A stretch of 64,000 bases of DNA from Granulosicoccus sp036478565 (lineage in GTDB: Bacteria; Pseudomonadota; Gammaproteobacteria; Granulosicoccales; Granulosicoccaceae). Below the pieces are notes generated by a model, which saw only the letters and a program-made list of their open reading frames with translations, did not search any database and was not told the origin of the DNA. The translations under genes were made by a program, and so were the position numbers. Positions within the stretch are counted from its first letter, which is position 1; the number at the start of each line of letters is the position of its first letter. Shown piece by piece: positions 48,163-56,795 of this stretch. Where the stretch lies: the NCBI GenBank assembly GCA_965224525.1, contig OZ245050.1:1860001-1924000 (forward strand), in the 5' to 3' direction.

Positions 48163-48919
48163 CTGGTTACCACTGATCAAGCTTGGCGGACGGGGTGAGA
48201 ACAATACGTTGTTTTTGCACGGCTTCGGGGCCGATCGATTGTCATGGATCGGTAATGCAGCGGCGCTGTTTCCACAGGCCAGCGTGTACGCTGTTGACCT
48301 TCCGGGTCACGGGCAGGCTGAAATTGGCCAAGAGGCCAGCGTAAGCTCAATGGCTAACGCCGTAGCAGCATCAATCGATCATCATCAACTGAACAATCTG
48401 CATCTGGTTGGACACAGCCTTGGCGGTGCTGTGGCTATTGAAATAGCCGCTCAACAGCCCACACTCGCCAATGCTTTGAGCCTGTTGTCGCCCGCCGGGC
48501 TTGGCGAGGGAATCAATCGCAGGTTCATCAGTGAATACCCAAAGCTGTCAGAGCCCGAGTTTGTAATTGATCTTCTGCAAACACTGGTGCTTGATCCACG
48601 GCTAATCAGCACAATGGTTGCGCCCATGGTGTTGGCGCATCTGGAGCGTCCAGGTGTTCGCCGTTATCTCAGTAGCGTAGCGAGCCATCTAGCTGGATTA
48701 GAAGGCGCGCTGCAACCGGCAATTCAGTCGGTTGTCGAGAGCAACATACACCGGCAGATAATCTGGGGTAATGCAGATACCATCAACCCACCAGACTTGT
48801 CCTGTATCGCAGAGTTTGGCGGTGAATTCCATTTCTTGGACAGCTGCGGACACCTGCCGCATATCGAGAAACGTAAAACAGTTAACGAGCTGTTGGTCAG
48901 CTTTGGTGTCTGCTTGTGA
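48110..48919 (+). CDS. Alpha/beta-hydrolase, AcoC C-terminal-like
   Basis: A hydrolase-fold protein of about 255 residues. Visible are the oxyanion segment L-F-L-H-G-F-G-A-D, the nucleophile elbow G-H-S-L-G-G, and the late C-G-H-L-P-H with the catalytic His. This is the fold attached to the lipoyl domain in acetoin dehydrogenase E2 (AcoC). The frame overlaps the lipoyl gene by 53 bases; the true start may be the GTG at 48140 or another codon, since family homology begins only near 48170. Split of a former single gene is likely. Confidence 0.8.
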   Translation: MIWQKAGRLWVSSTSHRSWLPLIKLGGRGENNTLFLHGFGADRLSWIGNAAALFPQASVYAVDLPGHGQAEIGQEASVSSMANAVAASIDHHQLNNLHLVGHSLGGAVAIEIAAQQPTLANALSLLSPAGLGEGINRRFISEYPKLSEPEFVIDLLQTLVLDPRLISTMVAPMVLAHLERPGVRRYLSSVASHLAGLEGALQPAIQSVVESNIHRQIIWGNADTINPPDLSCIAEFGGEFHFLDSCGHLPHIEKRKTVNELLVSFGVCL

Positions 48920-48949
48920 ATTACCATCAACTGTTTGACTAAAAATACC

Positions 48950-49100
48950 GGGCTGGACGCACGTTCCGCAGGCAAGTACCCGCTTGGGATTTTCGGTGAA
49001 CCGGTTAAAGAGCCTGATCTGGCACTATTTCTCGCATCGCCAGCATCCGGATTGACAAATGGCGAGACGCTGATGATTGATGGCGGTTGTTCGAAATGTC
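48950..49100 (+). pseudogene. C-terminal scrap of a short-chain dehydrogenase (SDR)
   Basis: About 50 codons match the end of SDR family enzymes: G-K-Y-P-L-G-I-F-G-E-P, A-L-F-L-A-S-P-A-S-G-L-T-N-G-E-T and I-D-G-G. The Rossmann motif and Y-x-x-x-K catalytic site are missing. It follows the hydrolase gene on the same strand, so an SDR may once have been part of that operon. Confidence 0.6.
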
Positions 49101-49205
49101 GTCACACTCGGCTTATCTGATTACCACACCATCAATTAAAATAAGCGGTGACACGTCACACTCGCGCTTATCTGGCCGCCCGGATTACCACACCATCAAT
49201 TAAAA
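49100..49205. repeat. Imperfect direct repeat with embedded hairpin
   Basis: Two copies (49100-49141 and 49154-49205) share CGTCACACTCG, GCTTATCTG and GATTACCACACCATCAATT. Between and inside them is a dyad, ATAAGCG with CGCTTAT around GTGAC-AC-GTCAC, which could be a terminator-like hairpin. On the minus strand each copy encodes L-I-D-G-V-V-I-R followed by a stop or nearly so, which looks like the lost end of the neighbouring dehydrogenase gene. Confidence 0.55.
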
Positions 49206-51685
49206 AATCGGAGCCTGCCGTTGTTCGTTGTATTGGAAAAACCCTGTGATTTGAATTCATGCGTGAAGGTTTTCCATTCTGTCGTTAGATCGGCAGAAAA
49301 GCCGTTGATACCGAAGTTGCTGTACGGCGCTGTATGCTCATGAAGGAATACGCTGACAGTACGGGGTGTTGAAGCTTTTGCCGCAAATGTAAACGTATAG
49401 TCTGTGGCTGCATCAAGGGTTATTGAATTCTGATATAGCTGCACATTGCCGCCTACCGTTGTAAAATCAAGTTTGGCAGCATTGTCGCAATGATAAGAAT
49501 CTACATTGGAGGTGACTGCAGATCCTCCACCGTCATTAAAATAATTCCAGCTACCAAGGTTTTCTTCGAAACTGCCGTTCAAGATGCTGTTTGACGGGGC
49601 GAATACGCAGGAATCTGTGCCTGGGTCGGCAATGACAGTTACCGAGCCGGACTCTGCATCGGATAACCCGGCGGCATCAGTAACCGTCAGAGTGATATTG
49701 TAGTTGCCTGGCGTATTGAATGTATGTGCTGGAGTAACGCCGCTGCCACTACCATCATCACCAAACTGCCAGCTGTAGGAGACGATGCCGTCATCAGAAT
49801 CTGATGAGGACGATGCATCAAAATTGACTGTCAGCGGTGCATTGCCAGACAATGGGGCTGCTGCGAACGCTGCTGTCGGACCCAGGTTACCTTGATCCAC
49901 AGCAGTGATTGAAACAGTATCAATGGTGCCACTGGCGCCCTCTATATCTTTCATTTCGAGGCTGAACTGATATATTCCTGCCTGTAGCGGTGTGAAATAA
50001 GCAATCTCTTCCGAGGCATCAAGAATTTCTACAGTTGGCCCACTCAACTGCGTCCATTTTTCGTCAAACATCAAATCATCGTCACCATCGGGATCAGTAG
50101 TTCCGCTGCCATCGAGTGGAGTCGAGACACCCACGACTGTCGTTTTGTCTGCACCGGCATCTATTATGGGCGGTTGATTTACTGTGCCATCGCTGAATCG
50201 AAATTCTGCGGCTGATGTAGAACTGGGATTCAGCCCGGAGCTAAATGCTTTTGCTTTGACGGTTGTATTGGATGTAATAGTGAAGCTATTGGAATACAGG
50301 AGCGAGGAATTCACAGGCTCACTGCCATCCAGCGAATAGCGGATTTGTGCAAGTGGCGTGGCTGTCTGCAATGTCACTGTTTGCGACGTATCAAGATTCA
50401 CGCCACCCGGTGGAAAGATTTCGGGTGCGGCTACTGTTTCCTGGGCAGTGTAGCGAACTCTTTGAATAGCGCCGCTGGAGGTAGTATAAGTCGTCAGCAA
50501 ATAGTACAAGCTACCGTCCGGTCCAATTTGAGTAATAACTGGTTTTATCCGTATTCCATTACTACCGGCATTTCCCACATTGTCTTCAAAAACACTAACA
50601 GACGTATCACTATTTGAGCTGATTACGTTAATTTGCCCTGTTTGTTCGGAATTTCCACCCCACATCGCGGTAAAGTAGCTGCCATAGTATTTACTCGGAA
50701 ATGGTCCGCTTTGCGGGTACCAAGCGCCACCAGTGATAAGAACTCCATCTGTACCAATGGAAGAGTTGGCCCAGATTGAGCGATTTGTGCCAATTCCTTC
50801 ACCACTGCCTTCGTGACCATAGTTTGCACCGGCTTCTACAATATAAATGCTGGCCTTGGCGGTACTGCGGGCCTCATTGATGTAGAGAAGCCCGGTAGCC
50901 GGATGAACAGACATTGAATAGGGGTTGCGCAGGCCGACTGCATAAATGGCCTTGTGCCCACCTGTCGTTTGTCCTTGAAATGGATTGTCTGCCGGCACCG
51001 TACCATCCCGGTTTATGCGCAAAATCTTGCCTGTAAAGGTATCCAGACTTTGAACTGCATCACCGGCAAACTCTCCTTCCCATCCATCGCCTGTTGAAAT
51101 ATACAACTTGCCGTCACTGCCAAACTGCACAGCACCACCGTTGTGACTGCCGCTGGCAGATGTTGAGTTGAAGGGAAGGTCGATCAGAAGTTGCTCACCA
51201 CCAATTCCGTGAGCTGGATCAGCTCTGTCAGCATTGGATGCGCTTGCCTTGATTCGCACCACGCGATTCTGCAGTGAATCGTGTTCCATATAGAATGCAT
51301 AGATGAATCCGTTACTCGAAAAATTCGGATCAAAAGCAAAGCTGCGTAGCCCTGCTGAACGCCGCACGGGTTCAGGTGTATCGAACGTGTGGAACGGGGT
51401 TGGGTTAATAGACCAGCGATTCGTTGTGCTGTTGAGTTTCGCTACGAGCAATTTGCCGGTTATGCGCTCACTGATGAACAGGCGTCCATCGGGTGCAAAC
51501 GCAAAGTAGTCTGGATCATGCAGGCCGTCGATAACGACCTGGTTGTCAAAATTGGTGGGTAAGTCGAATGCAAGTGAATATTTGGAGAGGCCGAGAATGG
51601 CTACCGTTAGAAAACTGATCCATTTGAGAGAGATAGGGAATATGAATTTTGTTCTGGATTGTTTTTTATTCATGTTCAACAGCAT
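49196..51685 (-). CDS. Secreted multidomain PQQ-type glucose/sorbosone dehydrogenase with PKD and carbohydrate-binding domains, 3' end damaged
   Basis: An 829-residue exported protein (signal segment about 15-40). Residues 45-410 are the GSDH propeller (G-L-H-D-P-D-Y-F-A-F-A-P-D-G-R-L-F-I, S-H-N-G-G-A-V-Q-F-G-x-D-G-K-L-Y-I, G-L-R-N-P-Y-S). Then come a chitobiase-type domain (about 430-500, I-R-Y-S-L-D-G-S-E-P), an Ig-like segment, a PKD domain (about 610-690, Y-S-W-Q-F-G-D-D-G) and a carbohydrate-binding domain (about 700-829). The last domain ends abruptly at R-L-R-F-F-N; a further L-I-D-G-V-V-I-R end is present one base out of frame in a T6 run. It probably oxidises sugar ends on polysaccharide outside the cell. 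Confidence 0.82.
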   Translation of the reverse strand: MLLNMNKKQSRTKFIFPISLKWISFLTVAILGLSKYSLAFDLPTNFDNQVVIDGLHDPDYFAFAPDGRLFISERITGKLLVAKLNSTTNRWSINPTPFHTFDTPEPVRRSAGLRSFAFDPNFSSNGFIYAFYMEHDSLQNRVVRIKASASNADRADPAHGIGGEQLLIDLPFNSTSASGSHNGGAVQFGSDGKLYISTGDGWEGEFAGDAVQSLDTFTGKILRINRDGTVPADNPFQGQTTGGHKAIYAVGLRNPYSMSVHPATGLLYINEARSTAKASIYIVEAGANYGHEGSGEGIGTNRSIWANSSIGTDGVLITGGAWYPQSGPFPSKYYGSYFTAMWGGNSEQTGQINVISSNSDTSVSVFEDNVGNAGSNGIRIKPVITQIGPDGSLYYLLTTYTTSSGAIQRVRYTAQETVAAPEIFPPGGVNLDTSQTVTLQTATPLAQIRYSLDGSEPVNSSLLYSNSFTITSNTTVKAKAFSSGLNPSSTSAAEFRFSDGTVNQPPIIDAGADKTTVVGVSTPLDGSGTTDPDGDDDLMFDEKWTQLSGPTVEILDASEEIAYFTPLQAGIYQFSLEMKDIEGASGTIDTVSITAVDQGNLGPTAAFAAAPLSGNAPLTVNFDASSSSDSDDGIVSYSWQFGDDGSGSGVTPAHTFNTPGNYNITLTVTDAAGLSDAESGSVTVIADPGTDSCVFAPSNSILNGSFEENLGSWNYFNDGGGSAVTSNVDSYHCDNAAKLDFTTVGGNVQLYQNSITLDAATDYTFTFAAKASTPRTVSVFLHEHTAPYSNFGINGFSADLTTEWKTFTHEFKSQGFSNTTNNGRLRFFN

Positions 51686-51784
51686 ATATTATCAATTCGT
51701 CAGAATTGAATGATAATCAATCGCGCTGAATTACTATATTAAGAAAAACTCATTAATAGCTGTTCATGTTGTCGTGTCCAATGT

Positions 51785-52009
51785 TTATGCTCTGGTTTCG
51801 ATTTCATCCGCAAGATACACACGAACATCATCATCAAAGGAAGTTTCCGCCTGGATACCGAGAACGAAAGCGCGCTGCGTATCGAAGTTCTCTGGCCAGC
51901 CAGCGATGATTACCTCAATGGTCGCGTCATGTTCACGCGTGATCAACTTAACTGCGTCGGCACCGACTACACACCCCAGGGATTCAATATGTTCACCAAC
52001 GGTAGCCAT
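51785..52009 (-). pseudogene. C-terminal scrap of a D-erythronate dehydrogenase-like (DenD) gene
   Basis: About 70 codons match the end of the NAD-dependent epimerase/dehydratase group that includes D-erythronate dehydrogenase: A-T-I-E-V-I-I-A-G-W-P-E-N-F-D, R-A-F-V-L-G, S-F-D-D-D-V-R and a final D-E-I. The Rossmann domain of 200 residues is missing. The surrounding 51686-52172 contains only relics. Confidence 0.5.
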
Positions 52010-52090
52010 AGCCCAGGCAGGCTCAGGTTACGTCAAGGTCCAACACGTTCCCCATCAACCAGTGCGTCGCAGCGGCCGTTGCTCAAGTCG

Positions 52091-52150
52091 ATGCAGCGCT
52101 TGTATTATGTGACCGAACTGTTTCACAGCGACAGAGTGCTAGAGAACAAC
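52091..52150 (+). pseudogene. Scrap related to the E1 beta domain of the fused dehydrogenase
   Basis: The segment encodes Q-R-L-Y-Y-V-T-E-L-F-H-S-D, matching Q-R-L-Y-D-V-T-E-Q-F-H-S-E in the E1 fusion at about 47336-47386, with roughly four in five bases identical. It is about 20 codons long without family context on either side, so it is a remnant of a second E1 beta gene or a small duplication. Confidence 0.5.
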
Positions 52151-52172
52151 TGCTGGAAGTGCCGGCAAGGTG

Positions 52173-53384
52173 CTACACGCTCGATTTTGCCAGAGATTGC
52201 GCACAGGCAAACGCTGATGACCAGGCCCACTGAAAATTAAAGCCACCCAGTTGCCCAGTTACATCAACCACCTCACCAACAAAATACAATCCTGGCTGAT
52301 CATTCGCTTCCATGGTTTTGGATGAAATTTCGTTGGTATCCACACCGCCTAAAGTGACCTCTGCAGTACGATAACCTTCTGTACCGGCTGGAACAATCTC
52401 CCAGCAATTAAACAAATTTCCTACTCGTTCAATCTGTGCATTTGGCCAATCGGCTAAGGGGCGACTTTGATAGTCCGACCACCATAGATTTTCAAATTCC
52501 AGAACCACATTTTTTGGCAACAACTGTGCGATAACCGTTCGGGCTAAAACCCTGGGTTGATTACGCTTGGCATCTTGCAGAGCGCTAGACATGGCTATGT
52601 CAGGGAGTAAATCGATATTAATCGGATCACTTTTTTGCCAGTAATTTGATATTTGCAAAACTACCGGGCCGCTTAGGCCTCGATGAGTAAATAACAAAGC
52701 GTCCGTAAAACATTTTTTACCTGTTTTGACTGTCGCCGGAATTGCGTTACCGGAAAGCCGAGCGAACATATCTTTAAGCTGACCTGTAAAAGTATAGGGA
52801 ACAAGGCTTGCTCGCACCGGTAGCACATTGAGTCCGAATTGTCTGGCAATTTCATATCCAAATGGAGTTGGATCCATATGCGGTATGGATAATCCACCCG
52901 TTGCCACAACCACCGCGTCCGAAGTAAAAGTGCCTTGACTGGTAAGAAGTGTGTAGTTGTTGCTGTCGACATCAAATTCAATTTGATCGATGGTGCATTG
53001 CAAAACAATATCCACTCCCACCAAGTCACACTCGCTACGAAGTATATTAACAATGTCCCCAGCCTTGTAATCGCAAAATAGTTGACCGTGGTCTCGCTCG
53101 TGGTATGCAATACCGTGAGCTTGTACGCTACTGATAAAGTCCCATGAAGTGTACTGACATAATGCTGATTTTACGAAATGCGGATTGAGGCAAATGAAGT
53201 TATCGGGTTCAACATATAAGTTGGTGAAGTTACATCGTCCGCCGCCAGACATTAGAATCTTCCGACCTAGCATTTTACTACGTTCGAGCACCACGACCCG
53301 CTGACCGAGCATGCCAGCCTGCCAGGCACACATCAAGCCGGCCGCACCGCCGCCTATTATGATGACATCGTAGTGTTTTTTCAT
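52173..53384 (-). CDS. HI0933/YhiN-type flavoprotein (BaiN-like NAD(P)/FAD-dependent oxidoreductase)
   Basis: A 403-residue flavoprotein. The N-terminus Y-D-V-I-I-I-G-G-G-A-A-G-L-M is the FAD-binding motif; G-R-K-I-L-M-S-G-G-G-R-C-N-F-T-N is the family hallmark, and V-V-V-A-T-G-G-L-S-I-P and the final G-G-F-N-F-Q-W-A-W-S-S-A complete the pattern. Start 53384 begins directly before the FAD motif, although no ribosome site is visible; the frame is open to 53438. Physiological role of the family is not settled. Confidence 0.9.
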   Translation of the reverse strand: MKKHYDVIIIGGGAAGLMCAWQAGMLGQRVVVLERSKMLGRKILMSGGGRCNFTNLYVEPDNFICLNPHFVKSALCQYTSWDFISSVQAHGIAYHERDHGQLFCDYKAGDIVNILRSECDLVGVDIVLQCTIDQIEFDVDSNNYTLLTSQGTFTSDAVVVATGGLSIPHMDPTPFGYEIARQFGLNVLPVRASLVPYTFTGQLKDMFARLSGNAIPATVKTGKKCFTDALLFTHRGLSGPVVLQISNYWQKSDPINIDLLPDIAMSSALQDAKRNQPRVLARTVIAQLLPKNVVLEFENLWWSDYQSRPLADWPNAQIERVGNLFNCWEIVPAGTEGYRTAEVTLGGVDTNEISSKTMEANDQPGLYFVGEVVDVTGQLGGFNFQWAWSSAFACAQSLAKSSV

Positions 53385-53520
53385 GTTGGGGAGGATACAC
53401 GATGCAAACGCAACCATGGTTCGTAACAGCGAGGGCATTGCTGGATAGGAACATAATCAATGTAGAATAGGGACGCCGCTCTATACACTAGCCACTTTAA
53501 AAAATTCGGAAGATAAAACC

Positions 53521-54357
53521 TTGTTAAGTTATCGCCATTCCTTCCATGCAGGTAATTTTGCTGACGTTGTCAAGCACGTGGTGTTGGTTGAAATACTGGA
53601 TTATTTAATTCTGAAAAAAACGCCGCTCGAGTACATCGATACGCACTCTGGTGCAGGTTTGTATAACCTTCTGTCTGACAATGCGCAAAAACTTCAGGAG
53701 CATGCCAAAGGCATAGGTCAATTGAACGTCAATGACTTTCCGGAATTGGCGCAATATTTTGACGTGATACAGTCGTTCAATCCGCCCGATACCTTTGGCG
53801 TCTATCCAGGTTCCCCAGCGATAGCGCAATATTTTCTGCGACCACAGGACAGGGCGTGGCTGTTTGAGCTTCATCCACAGGACTATGAGTTATTACGTAA
53901 ACATATGGTTAACAATAAAAGGATAAAAGTGCGTTGTGAGAATGGGTTTGCAGGGCTCAAAGCATTGTTGCCGCCCAGCAGTCGGCGTGGCTTGGTTCTG
54001 GTTGATCCGTCTTACGAAATTAAATCTGATTATGAGCGTGCGATTGAGCACATAGTGGTTGGCCATAAAAAATTCAGCAATGGCATTTATGCCATTTGGT
54101 ACCCAGTGGTGGATAGGCGAAAAATAGACGCCATGGAAACTAGGCTTATAAAAAGTGGCATTAAAAACGTTCAGCGGTTCGAGCTCGGAATAGACAAAGA
54201 TTCTACCGAACGAGGCATGACGGCATCAGGGATGATAGTCATTAATCCACCGTGGACACTGTTTGAAAAAATGTCTGACTTACTCCCGAAGCTGGCGCAG
54301 CAACTGACTCAAGGTGATGAGTTGTACTTTAAATGTGATGTTCTCTCGGCTGAATAG
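53521..54357 (+). CDS. rlmJ: 23S rRNA (adenine2030-N6)-methyltransferase
   Basis: A 278-residue enzyme that methylates A2030 of 23S rRNA using S-adenosylmethionine. The N-terminus (L-S-Y-R-H-S-F-H-A-G-N-F-A-D-V-V-K-H) is highly typical of RlmJ, and the catalytic D-P-S-Y-E motif (usual D-P-P-Y) lies near residue 162. Start is TTG at 53521. It is a Gammaproteobacterial marker. Divergent from the flavoprotein gene. Confidence 0.93.
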   Translation: MLSYRHSFHAGNFADVVKHVVLVEILDYLILKKTPLEYIDTHSGAGLYNLLSDNAQKLQEHAKGIGQLNVNDFPELAQYFDVIQSFNPPDTFGVYPGSPAIAQYFLRPQDRAWLFELHPQDYELLRKHMVNNKRIKVRCENGFAGLKALLPPSSRRGLVLVDPSYEIKSDYERAIEHIVVGHKKFSNGIYAIWYPVVDRRKIDAMETRLIKSGIKNVQRFELGIDKDSTERGMTASGMIVINPPWTLFEKMSDLLPKLAQQLTQGDELYFKCDVLSAE

Positions 54358-54435
54358 TCGCTTTAAGTAAGCAATATCCAGTAGGAACAATCGGATCTTC
54401 GTCAACTGCATACCTCCCCAAAATAAGTAACTCTA

Positions 54436-54600
54436 TTACGCGAAGCTTCCAACTATCTTGTCGGTCTCTGGCATTGACAATAGCTGACAGGCGATGCCGT
54501 CCGGACTTTTCAGGTATTCAATTTCATAAGCCCAGCAGTTACTGAAAACAATTAAACCAAATACAAACAATTGTCTCCAGTTTGTTTTCATATTAGTCAT
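54436..54600 (-). pseudogene. N-terminal scrap of a second M16-type peptidase
   Basis: A 54-codon frame whose ATG overlaps the stop of the preceding M16 relic (ATGACTAA). It begins with a signal peptide (N-W-R-Q-L-F-V-F-G-L-I-V-F-S-N-C-W-A) and continues with I-E-Y-L-K-S-P-D-G-I-A-C-Q-L-L-S, which resembles the first strands of the second peptidase in bacterial M16 pairs, then stops. The overlap and order fit a former two-gene M16 operon. Confidence 0.4.
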
Positions 54601-55387
54601 CCGTTGATTGCACAAGTGTTGATGTTTTTCGACATGGTTTGGCCAGCGCGCTGACCAGCGTATTCAGTTCTACAAGTGTGATGTCAGCCAGTAGTGTCGA
54701 CTGTTCGTTGATCGATAGAGGCTTGGCACCGAGCGCTATCAATTTGATTGCGGAGTGCAGTGCGTGGTACTCCGGTAGACCAACCATGGTATGCAGTCGC
54801 TCTGGTGTGGCAGGGCGATTCAGGCGTGCCGTTTGCATCTGATAGACGGTCGATTGCTGGCGCATCTCGTCTTCTGTCGTGTTGACTACAGATTTAGCCT
54901 TGGTCACTTTGTAGAAAGCCGCGGTCGGCACATCACCCGGTTCGCGCTCCTTGAATACAGCGTAAATCAGTTTATTGATCGATTTGACACTATGGTTACC
55001 GACAATTAACAAAACGGTATTGGCGGGCGTATGCGTTTTACGATGCAAGTCAATGGCATCGGCGAGCGTCAAACTGGCAACGGATTTCGGTGTGCCGATA
55101 AAAGAGCGTCCTGGCCATTGTTTGCTATGTATCTGCTCCTTGAGTTCAAGCCAGATATCACTGCGCTTGTCATCTCTGTAGTTAAGATCATATTCTCGCT
55201 GAATGATTTCCGCTTCCTGTTCCATGAATTCATCGGCCAGGTCAATAGGATCGAAGATACCAGCCAGTATTTGAACGCGGGACGAGATACCCTGTCCGGA
55301 ATCTTCCAGCCAGTAGTCAGTCAGCTTGAGTGAGGTGGATGCGTTTGTATCGGTGCTGCTTCTGTATTTACCTGCAATCGCAGACAG
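54593..55387 (-). pseudogene. M16 (pitrilysin-like) peptidase lacking its N-terminus and zinc site
   Basis: The frame is open from the in-frame stop at 55388-55390 down to 54593, about 264 codons. It contains the middle and later part of an M16 domain: N-A-S-T-S-L-K-L-T-D-Y-W, D-P-I-D-L-A-D-E-F-M-E-Q-E-A-E-I-I-Q-R-E-Y, then H-R-K-T-H-T-P-A-N-T-V-L-L-I-V-G-N. The H-x-x-E-H zinc motif that should precede it is gone, and no start codon stands at a sensible place (ATG 55225 is internal). It is a truncated, presumably inactive gene. I see nothing in 55391-55613. Confidence 0.6.
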
Positions 55388-55613
55388 TCAGACCAGGTGT
55401 TCGGTTACCAGGAAGGATTATCGGATCACAGATGTGAACGCCATACCCACATTTTACATGCGGGCTCTCGGCCAATAACTTGCAATGCTGACAGGCGCAG
55501 CGCTGGTTACACCGTAGCACTAACACCTACCGATGGGTCAATATGTGCTGTGACTCGATCTCGTTGTATCTTCAAGCCCGCGAAATGTTTACGCAGCCGA
55601 ATTCCCGACAATC

Positions 55614-56567
55614 CTAAACAAGCGTGTTTTTCGGCTTGCCCGCTACAAAACAATTGGCATGATCAATGGTTTGTCGCCAGACTTCCTGCATGGCTTCATC
55701 GCTGGCCCATGCAATGTGCGGCGTGACAATAACATTGGGTCTGTCCAGTACGCGCATAATCGGGTTATCTGGCACAGGCGGCTCAACTGTTAGTACATCA
55801 AAGCCGAAGCCGGCTATCTGCCCAGCTTCAAGTGCATTGACCAATGCAGCTTCGCTAACCAGACCACCGCGTGCAGTATTGATGATCAGTGGTTGCCTGT
55901 GCATTCTGGCGAACTCGGCCTCATCAATGCAATGACGCGACCCGTCAGTCAGGGGTGCATGCAATGTAATCACATCTGACGTTTCAAGTACTTCATCCCA
56001 AGGTGTATACAACGGGCCCAACCCATCGACACCCTTGTGCGCCGCAAATACTGGTTCCATACCGAATGCCCGGCCAACAGCGGCTACAGACTGACCGATT
56101 GCCCCTTCACCGATAATCCCCAAACGAGAACCGGCCAGGTCTCTTATCGGGTGATTGAAAAAGCAGAATTGACCTGCCTTCTGCCACTCACCGGCAATAA
56201 TGTCGCGTTGATAAGCAGCAATTGAGCGGCGCAGTCCGAGTATGAGTGCGAACGTGTGCTCAGGCACTGTGTTGACCGCATAGCCACGTACATTTGACAC
56301 CGAAATACCATTCTTTTTGCAGGCAGGAATGTCGACTACATCGTATCCGGTCGCTGCGACACTGATCATTTTCAACTCTGGCAATTGATCCAGGACTGCT
56401 GCACGCAGGGGTACCTTATTTGTAATGGCAATCTGTGCACCCTTCAGGCGCTCCAGTACTTCCGATTCGGAAGTGACCTCGTATTCGGCCCACTCATGTT
56501 CAAACTCAGGCCGTGTGATATTGACACTTGGGCCCATAGTGGCACGATCAAGAAATACGATCTTCAA
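55614..56567 (-). CDS. D-2-hydroxyacid dehydrogenase (hydroxypyruvate/glycerate reductase-like)
   Basis: A 317-residue NAD-dependent enzyme that reduces a 2-oxo acid to a D-2-hydroxy acid. The NAD motif G-I-I-G-E-G-A-I-G-Q is near 150, and the catalytic Arg, Glu and His lie in N-T-A-R-G-G, V-E-P-P-V-P-D-N-P and T-P-H-I-A-W. Start TTG 56567 is preferred because GGGAG lies seven bases upstream and homology starts there; the frame opens at 56621. It stands alone; hydroxypyruvate or glyoxylate are plausible substrates. Confidence 0.88.
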   Translation of the reverse strand: MKIVFLDRATMGPSVNITRPEFEHEWAEYEVTSESEVLERLKGAQIAITNKVPLRAAVLDQLPELKMISVAATGYDVVDIPACKKNGISVSNVRGYAVNTVPEHTFALILGLRRSIAAYQRDIIAGEWQKAGQFCFFNHPIRDLAGSRLGIIGEGAIGQSVAAVGRAFGMEPVFAAHKGVDGLGPLYTPWDEVLETSDVITLHAPLTDGSRHCIDEAEFARMHRQPLIINTARGGLVSEAALVNALEAGQIAGFGFDVLTVEPPVPDNPIMRVLDRPNVIVTPHIAWASDEAMQEVWRQTIDHANCFVAGKPKNTLV

Positions 56568-56795
56568 GGCTAACTCCCGAATCCGAGGTGATTTGCTGAA
56601 GTCTAGCAAAAAGCCGGTCATTGATACCAGTGGTTGTGGATGACTGAGCTCTGTACCCGGTAGGTAACGGCGTTTATCTGACCCGATTCATAGCGCAAAC
56701 CTGCCATGCAGATACTCGATAAAAATAGAACAGATGATGACATCTGTCTGCTGTAAGGATATAAAATTGAAAACAGCCATCAATCAGTAGAAAGC

